A DNA stretch of 64,000 nt from Roseicella aerolata. Lineage in GTDB: Bacteria; Pseudomonadota; Alphaproteobacteria; Acetobacterales; Acetobacteraceae. Positions within the stretch are counted from its first letter, which is position 1; each line of letters opens with the position of its first letter. The position numbers and the translations under genes are program-made. The notes beneath the pieces are model-generated. The model was not told where the DNA came from. It made no database searches and was given only the letters and a program-made list of their open reading frames with translations. Positions 60,346 to 64,000 of this stretch are shown here, one piece after another. The stretch lies in assembly GCF_020523605.1 (NCBI RefSeq), contig NZ_JAJAQI010000011.1:1-64000 (forward strand), in the 5' to 3' direction.

Positions 60346-60845
60346 GCCTGGTCGCGTCCGTTGCGGGCGCGGCCACCGCGGCGCGGCGCGGGGGCCGCCG
60401 GCTTCGCTTCCGGGAAGCGGCGGCCGAAGAGTTCCAGCCGGTGGTCCACCAGCTCGAAGCCGAGGCGGGCGGCAATCTCCTTCGCCAGGGCCTCATGCCG
60501 CTCGTCGGCGAATTCGATCACCTTGCCGGTGTCCACATCGATGAGATGGTGGTGGTGGCCATGTTCGGTCGGTTCGTAGCGGGCGCGGCCGCCGCCGAAG
60601 TCGCGCCGCTCGAGGATGCCCTTCTCCTCCAGCAGGCGGACGGTGCGGTAGACGGTGGCAATGGAGATGTGGCTGTCCCGCGCATGGGCACGCCGATACA
60701 GTTCCTCGACATCCGGGTGGTCGGCGCTGTCGGACAGGACGCGGGCGATGAGGCGCCGCTGCCCGGTCATCTTCAGGCCGCGATCGATGCACAGCCTCTC
60801 GATGCGGGAGATGCCCTCGCGGTCGGCGGAAGCGGGCGTGTCCAT
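60342..60845 (-). CDS. fur: Fur-family transcriptional repressor
   Basis: The 167-residue metalloregulator has the winged-helix domain GLKMTGQRRLIARVLSDSADHPDVEELYRRAHARDSHISIATVYRTVRLLEEKGILERRDFGGGRARYE. The metal/dimer domain carries HGHHHHLIDVDTGKVIEFADERHEALAKEIAARLGFELVDHRLELFGR. The HHHH and E/H residues match Fur/Mur metal sites; the structural CxxC pair of classical Fur is absent, as is usual in alphaproteobacterial Fur/Mur. Whether it senses iron or manganese cannot be told. ATG at 60845 is the family start. Co-translation with olsB is suggested by a 4-bp overlap. Confidence 0.92.
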   Translation of the reverse strand: MDTPASADREGISRIERLCIDRGLKMTGQRRLIARVLSDSADHPDVEELYRRAHARDSHISIATVYRTVRLLEEKGILERRDFGGGRARYEPTEHGHHHHLIDVDTGKVIEFADERHEALAKEIAARLGFELVDHRLELFGRRFPEAKPAAPAPRRGGRARNGRDQA

Positions 60846-61026
60846 AGCGGCTCGGGTACGGCCCTTGCTGGTCGGCGACCGGGTCGTCCGGCCCCTCTGT
60901 TTCAATCAGGGCCGGGACCATAGCGTCCCGCGGGCTCCGCCACCATGGCGGAGCCGCGGATCCCATCACGGAAAGATCACGGGGCGAGGCGGCCAGGCCG
61001 CCTGCCCCGCCGGCCGGCGGAGGAGG

Positions 61027-61500
61027 TCAGCCGAGCTTGGTCTGGGTCGCGGCGGCGGCCGCGGCTTCGCGCCGGGCCCCGCGGGCCGGCCGGCCGCGCG
61101 GCTTGGTGCCGAGCCCGATCTTCTTCGCCAGGGAGGAGCGGTGCTTGGCATAGTTCGGCGCCACCATCGGATAGTCCGCCGGCAGGCCCCAGCGCTCCCG
61201 GTACTGCTCGGGGGTCATGTTGTAAGACGTCTGCAGATGCCGCTTCAGCATCTTCAACTTCTTCCCGTCTTCCAGGCAGATCAGGTACTCGGGCGTGATT
61301 GACTTCTTGATCGGCACCACAGGTTGCGGGCGCTCGGGCTGCGGCTTGGCAGCGGGCTGTCCGACAGTGGAGAGGGTACGGTAGACCTCCTGGATCAGAT
61401 TGGGGAGGTCTGCAAGCGACACCGGATTGTTGGAAACATGGGCCGCGACGATTTCGGCGGTCAGTCCCAGCAGGTCTGCGGAGGGGGCTTCTTCAGCCAT
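61027..61500 (-). CDS. MucR/Ros-family zinc-finger transcriptional regulator
   Basis: The 157-residue regulator has the N-terminal oligomerisation segment DLLGLTAEIVAAHVSNNPVSLADLPNLIQEVYRTLS. The C-terminal zinc finger is YLICLEDGKKLKMLKRHLQTSYNMTPEQYRERWGLPADYPMVAPNYAKHRSSLAKKIGLG. Zinc ligands would be Cys and Asp (CLEDGK) and the two later His or equivalents, as in MucR proteins. The tail is basic and Ala-rich (GTKPRGRPARGARREAA). MucR is a global H-NS-like repressor of exopolysaccharide, motility and cell-cycle genes in alphaproteobacteria. ATG at 61500 is the start; it is divergent from the tusA-like gene with a 91-bp control region. Confidence 0.95.
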   Translation of the reverse strand: MAEEAPSADLLGLTAEIVAAHVSNNPVSLADLPNLIQEVYRTLSTVGQPAAKPQPERPQPVVPIKKSITPEYLICLEDGKKLKMLKRHLQTSYNMTPEQYRERWGLPADYPMVAPNYAKHRSSLAKKIGLGTKPRGRPARGARREAAAAAATQTKLG

Positions 61501-61591
61501 GTGACGTGTCTTCCCGTTGACGGTCGGCGAGCTATACTGCGGCGCAGGGCCGTTTCGCAATGCGTTTCGGCGATTCGCAGGGCATCATCCA

Positions 61592-61846
61592 TTGAACTCT
61601 GTTTGCAAGCAAGAACTGAATAGCGATCGCGTCCTCGACATCACGGCAGAGACTTGCCCGATGACCTTCGTGCGCACCCGCCTCGCACTTGACCGCATGA
61701 AAAAAGGCGAGGTTCTGCTGGTCCGCCTGCGCGGGGACGAGCCGAAGCGGAACATCCCACGCACGGCGGCAGAACAGGGCCATGACGTTCTTGCGCAGCG
61801 CGATCTGCCGGACGGCACCACCGAGCTTCTGCTGCGCAAAGGTTGA
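61592..61846 (+). CDS. TusA-like sulfurtransferase family protein
   Basis: The 84-residue protein has the TusA/SirA fold signature: RVLDITAETCPMTFVRTRLALDRMKKGEVLLVRLRGDEPKRNIPRTAAEQGHDVLAQRDLPDGTTELLLRKG. The Cys-Pro of ETCPMTFV is the sulfur-carrying motif. In place of the usual CPxP the second Pro is Thr, as in many YedF/TusA-like relatives. No ATG is in frame, so TTG at 61592 (or 61517) must be used. Its stop is immediately followed by copy 4 of the dispersed composite repeat. Confidence 0.85.
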   Translation: MNSVCKQELNSDRVLDITAETCPMTFVRTRLALDRMKKGEVLLVRLRGDEPKRNIPRTAAEQGHDVLAQRDLPDGTTELLLRKG

Positions 61847-61941
61847 AGCAGATCGCGGGAGGCCCTGGGCGACCGGATGCCTGGAACTGCCCGAACAAGG
61901 ATTTCCAGAGGCTCGCGTCCGTTCTGAACGCAATCCGCTGT
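61847..61941 (+). repeat. Composite palindromic repeat, copy 4, directly after the tusA-like stop codon
   Basis: Immediately after the TGA stop, agcagatcgcggg matches the head AGCGGATCGCGG. The end, gttctgaacgcaatccgctgttg, matches the right arm of copy 1 (TGAACGCAATCCGCTGTAG) almost fully. The left palindrome arm is decayed. It is the third of four copies that begin at or next to a stop codon. Confidence 0.6.
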
Positions 61942-62279
61942 TGTGTGCAGCGCAGTATCGGACAGGCAAAGCGGAAGTTGCGTAGCGCCGCCGCGCCTGG
62001 TCCTGCCGGGCCCATGGAATGCTGGCGCATTTCCTGCCTCAGACGCCGGCGGCCCTCCGGGCCCTGGCTGCGCCGCACAGCCGGCGCAGCCAAGGTTCGC
62101 GGAGCAGACCGCCCGGCGACCGAGGCGGGCGTTGATCGGGCACGATTCAGCGACCGCCAGTCTCATACCAAATCCCGCTGATCAGAACCCATGCAGTAAA
62201 GCGGCCCCGCCGGGGCCGGGGTGGGCTGCGTCGGGGCGGCCGTCCGCTGCCGATAGGTTGGGATCAACGGGACTTGGTA
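61942..62279. repeat. Gene-free region with an imperfect inverted repeat
   Basis: Arms ataccaaatcccgctgatcag.. (62165-62190) and its approximate complement ending ..gggacttggtat (62256-62280) match at about 20 of 25 positions. They enclose a GC-rich hairpin (ggccccgccggggcc type). The whole (~116 bp) looks like a small non-coding palindromic element. No gene is seen in the rest of the stretch. The right arm touches the rimI stop codon. Confidence 0.5.
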
Positions 62280-62732
62280 TCAGGCCCCGGGACAGGCGGA
62301 ACCAGGCAGCAGATCGCGGCGCAGGACCAGGGCATCCGCGCCATCGGCATAGTACCGGCGGCGCCGGCCCACCTCCGCGAAGCCGAGGCCGCGATAGAGC
62401 GCGAGCGCCGCGGCGTTCCCCGCCGCCACCTCCAGGAACATCGCCTCGGCGCCGCGCGCCGCGGCGCCGGCCAGGGCGCCTGCCATCAGCGCGGCGCCGA
62501 TCCCCTGCCGGCGGGCCGCCGGCGCCACAGCCAGCGTCAGGATCTCCGCCTCCCCGCCCGCCGCCCGCGCCAGCACGAAGCCGGCACCGGGCCGCCACAG
62601 CCCGTAGGCGCCCGGCATCTCCAGCATCAGGGCGATGGCGTCCGGCCCCCAGGCCTCGGCCGGCGGAAAGGCCGCCACATGCAGCCCGGCGAGCGCCGGC
62701 GCCTCGGCCGGCGTCGCGGCCCGCAGGGTCAC
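62280..62732 (-). CDS. rimI: Ribosomal protein S18 alanine N-acetyltransferase-like GNAT protein
   Basis: The 150-residue GNAT enzyme has the acetyl-CoA loop LTLAVAPAARRQGIGAALMAGALAGAAARGAEAMFLEVAAGNAAALALYRGLGFAEVGRRRRYYADGADALVLRRDL. Q/R-x-x-G-x-G/A (RRQGIGA), EVAAGNAAALALYRGLGF and RRRYY are RimI signatures. It overlaps tsaB by ATGA, the usual alphaproteobacterial arrangement. RimI acetylates the N-terminal Ala of ribosomal protein S18. Confidence 0.9.
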   Translation of the reverse strand: MTLRAATPAEAPALAGLHVAAFPPAEAWGPDAIALMLEMPGAYGLWRPGAGFVLARAAGGEAEILTLAVAPAARRQGIGAALMAGALAGAAARGAEAMFLEVAAGNAAALALYRGLGFAEVGRRRRYYADGADALVLRRDLLPGSACPGA

Positions 62733-63448
62733 GCCGGTGCGGCGTTGGCCGGCGGCCGCACCGCCGGCGGCTCGACATAGAGCGGCCGGGCCGCGAGCGG
62801 CGGGATGCGGCCGGCGAGACGCAGCGCCGCGACGCGCGCCGCCGCATCCGCCGCCGGCAGGCGGCTGTCGCCCGCCAGCGCATCCACCCCGCGCGCGGCC
62901 AGGGCCTCGGCCGCCGCCGGCGCGGCATCACCGACCAGCGTGAGCGGGCCGGCCGGCAGCGGCAGGGCCGCGAGTTCGAACACCTCGGGCGGTCCCTCGG
63001 GCGCCGCAGCGCCGGGGGCGAATCGCTCCAGCACCACCCGCCCGCGCCGGTTGTCCACCGCGGACCAGATGGCACGGCCGGCGGCCTGGCTGGCCGGCAG
63101 GGCGGCGACCAGCGCCTCCCCCGTCGTGACGCCCAGCACCGGCAGGCCGGCGCCGAGGGCGAGGCCCTGCGCCAGCGCCAGCGCCGCGCGGATGCCGGTG
63201 AAGCCGCCGGGACCCACCACGGCGGCGACCGCATCGAGGTCGCCGGGCCGCACGTCCGCCTCCCGCAGCACCTCCTGCGCCATGGGCGGCAGGGTCGCGG
63301 CATGCCCCCGCCCTCCCTCCAGGTGGCGATGGGCGCGCAACACGCCATCCGCCAGCAGGGCGGCGGAGCAGCGGGCAAGCGAGGCGTCGAGGGCGAGAAT
63401 CCACACCGGTCGGGCGTCCTGTCCCGGGCCTGTCGCCGGGTGCTCCAT
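62729..63448 (-). CDS. tsaB: tRNA threonylcarbamoyladenosine biosynthesis protein TsaB
   Basis: The 239-residue protein of the ASKHA fold is the partner of TsaD/TsaE in making t6A37 in tRNA. It begins with the family blocks WILALDASLARCSAALLADG and HAATLPPMAQEVLREADVRPGDLDAVAAVVGPGGFTGIRAALALAQGLALGAGLPVLGVTTGEALVAAL. VDNRRGRVVLERF also matches. The start is ATG at 63448; an in-frame GTG at 63460 is an alternative. It precedes rimI with a 4-bp overlap. Confidence 0.93.
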   Translation of the reverse strand: MEHPATGPGQDARPVWILALDASLARCSAALLADGVLRAHRHLEGGRGHAATLPPMAQEVLREADVRPGDLDAVAAVVGPGGFTGIRAALALAQGLALGAGLPVLGVTTGEALVAALPASQAAGRAIWSAVDNRRGRVVLERFAPGAAAPEGPPEVFELAALPLPAGPLTLVGDAAPAAAEALAARGVDALAGDSRLPAADAAARVAALRLAGRIPPLAARPLYVEPPAVRPPANAAPA

Positions 63449-63502
63449 CCTAGCAATCACGGTCGCGTGAAGCCATGGTAGACATTGTGCGACCCAGAAC
63501 GC

Positions 63503-64000
63503 CTACAACGCGAGTTCGACCATGACCGGCACATGGTCGCTCGCCTGCGGCCAGCCGCGGGCCGGCTTCAGCACGGCATGGCGGGTGAGCGCGCCGGCGA
63601 GGTCCGGGCTGACCCAGACATGGTCCAGCCTTCGGCCGCGGTCCGAGGCCTCCCAGTCCCGCGCCCGGTAGGACCACCATGTGTAGAGCTTCTGCTCGGC
63701 CGGCACGAAATGCCGCAGGGCATCGTGCCAGTCCCCGGCCTGCTGCCAGCCGGTCAGCGCCTCCACCTCGACCGGGGTGTGGGAGACGACGCCGAGCATC
63801 TGCCGGTGGCTCCAGACGTCTTGCTCCAGCGGGGCGATGTTGAGGTCGCCGACCAGCACGCTGCGCGGCTTCGCGCCGCGCGCCCTGGACCAGGCCGTGG
63901 CCTCCGCCACGAAATCCAGCTTGTGGGCGAATTTCGGGTTGGCCTCCCGGTCCGGCGTGTCGCCGCCGGCGGGAACGTAGAAATCATGCAACTCGACCGG
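63503..64000 (-). CDS. xthA: Exodeoxyribonuclease III, C-terminal part (gene continues off the right edge)
   Basis: At least 166 residues of an endonuclease/exonuclease/phosphatase-fold protein. VELHDFYVPAGGD is followed by FVAEATAWSRARGAKPRSVLVGDLNIAPLEQDVW (GDLNIAP metal and catalytic motif). GDWHDALRHFVPAEQKLYTWWSYRARDWEASDRGRRLDHVWVSPDLAG and the terminal ASDHVPVMVEL (SDH catalytic His) complete the motifs. These fit XthA, an AP endonuclease and 3' exonuclease in base-excision repair. The N-terminal portion with the Glu metal ligand is outside the window. It lies just upstream of tsaB on the same strand. Confidence 0.92.
   Translation of the reverse strand, partial: PVELHDFYVPAGGDTPDREANPKFAHKLDFVAEATAWSRARGAKPRSVLVGDLNIAPLEQDVWSHRQMLGVVSHTPVEVEALTGWQQAGDWHDALRHFVPAEQKLYTWWSYRARDWEASDRGRRLDHVWVSPDLAGALTRHAVLKPARGWPQASDHVPVMVELAL

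Noticed and set aside
57334-60579. 1081-codon + strand frame over the nitrile hydratase, DUF1772, olsB and fur genes
   Set aside because: It crosses five recognisable minus-strand genes and has Arg/Pro-rich composition; a shadow frame.

Overview
The window is very GC-rich chromosomal DNA (above 70% by eye in most genes) from an alphaproteobacterium. The best fit is Rhodospirillales/Acetobacteraceae, of the Roseomonas type. The reasons are the MucR-type regulator, the OlsB ornithine-lipid acyltransferase beside fur, the alphaproteobacterial order gpmI-envC-ctpA-yibQ-rppH, and a three-subunit formate dehydrogenase cluster carrying DUF3305/DUF3306 accessory genes. The taxonomy is inferred; no rRNA or tRNA gene lies in the window.

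Layout. 1-1.4 kb: the end of an IS630-family transposase is fused into what was a GGDEF-EAL gene, leaving the EAL half, which is translationally coupled to a BLUF photoreceptor gene. 1.6-5.7 kb: MscS-type channel, MFS transporter, HIG1-like membrane protein. 5.8-8.6 kb: etfBA and 3-hydroxybutyryl-CoA dehydrogenase. 8.6-15.5 kb: stress flavoprotein, then gpmI, an EnvC-like factor, a CtpA protease, YibQ and RppH. 15.7-30.4 kb: a molybdenum formate dehydrogenase region. It holds moeA, mobB, three structural genes, a small Tat protein, a TorD-like chaperone, DUF3306, DUF3305, DUF6352, DUF6505 and a biotin/lipoate-ligase-like protein, with a divergent poly-[4Fe-4S] protein and its partner.

30.3-37.4 kb: dihydroorotase, then a tightly overlapping surface-polysaccharide operon (asparagine synthase plus four glycosyltransferases). 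37.5-41.9 kb: YgfZ, a membrane methyltransferase, a Crp/Fnr regulator, an orphan response regulator and an SDR. 42-48 kb: pyruvate phosphate dikinase and glyQ-(46-aa ORF)-glyS. 48-55 kb: NTF2-like, CAP-domain and S49-peptidase proteins, an isolated lower-GC gene resembling ExoY/CyaA nucleotidyl cyclase toxins, an SDR, DUF1330, an old-yellow-enzyme homologue and a DUF2272 lipoprotein. 55-55.8 kb: two nearly identical 111-nt predicted small RNAs in one intergenic region. 56-59.5 kb: MFS efflux pump and a cobalt-type nitrile hydratase/thiocyanate hydrolase whose beta chain is split into two genes. 59.5-64 kb: olsB-fur, mucR, a divergent tusA-like gene, rimI-tsaB and the end of xthA.

The most notable signals not explained by standard genes are four. 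The first is a roughly 100-bp composite palindromic repeat in four copies, three of which begin at a stop codon. The second is the tandem small RNAs, each with an inverted repeat in its promoter spacer. The third is the ExoY-like orphan gene. The fourth is the light-sensor/c-di-GMP pair altered by an insertion sequence.
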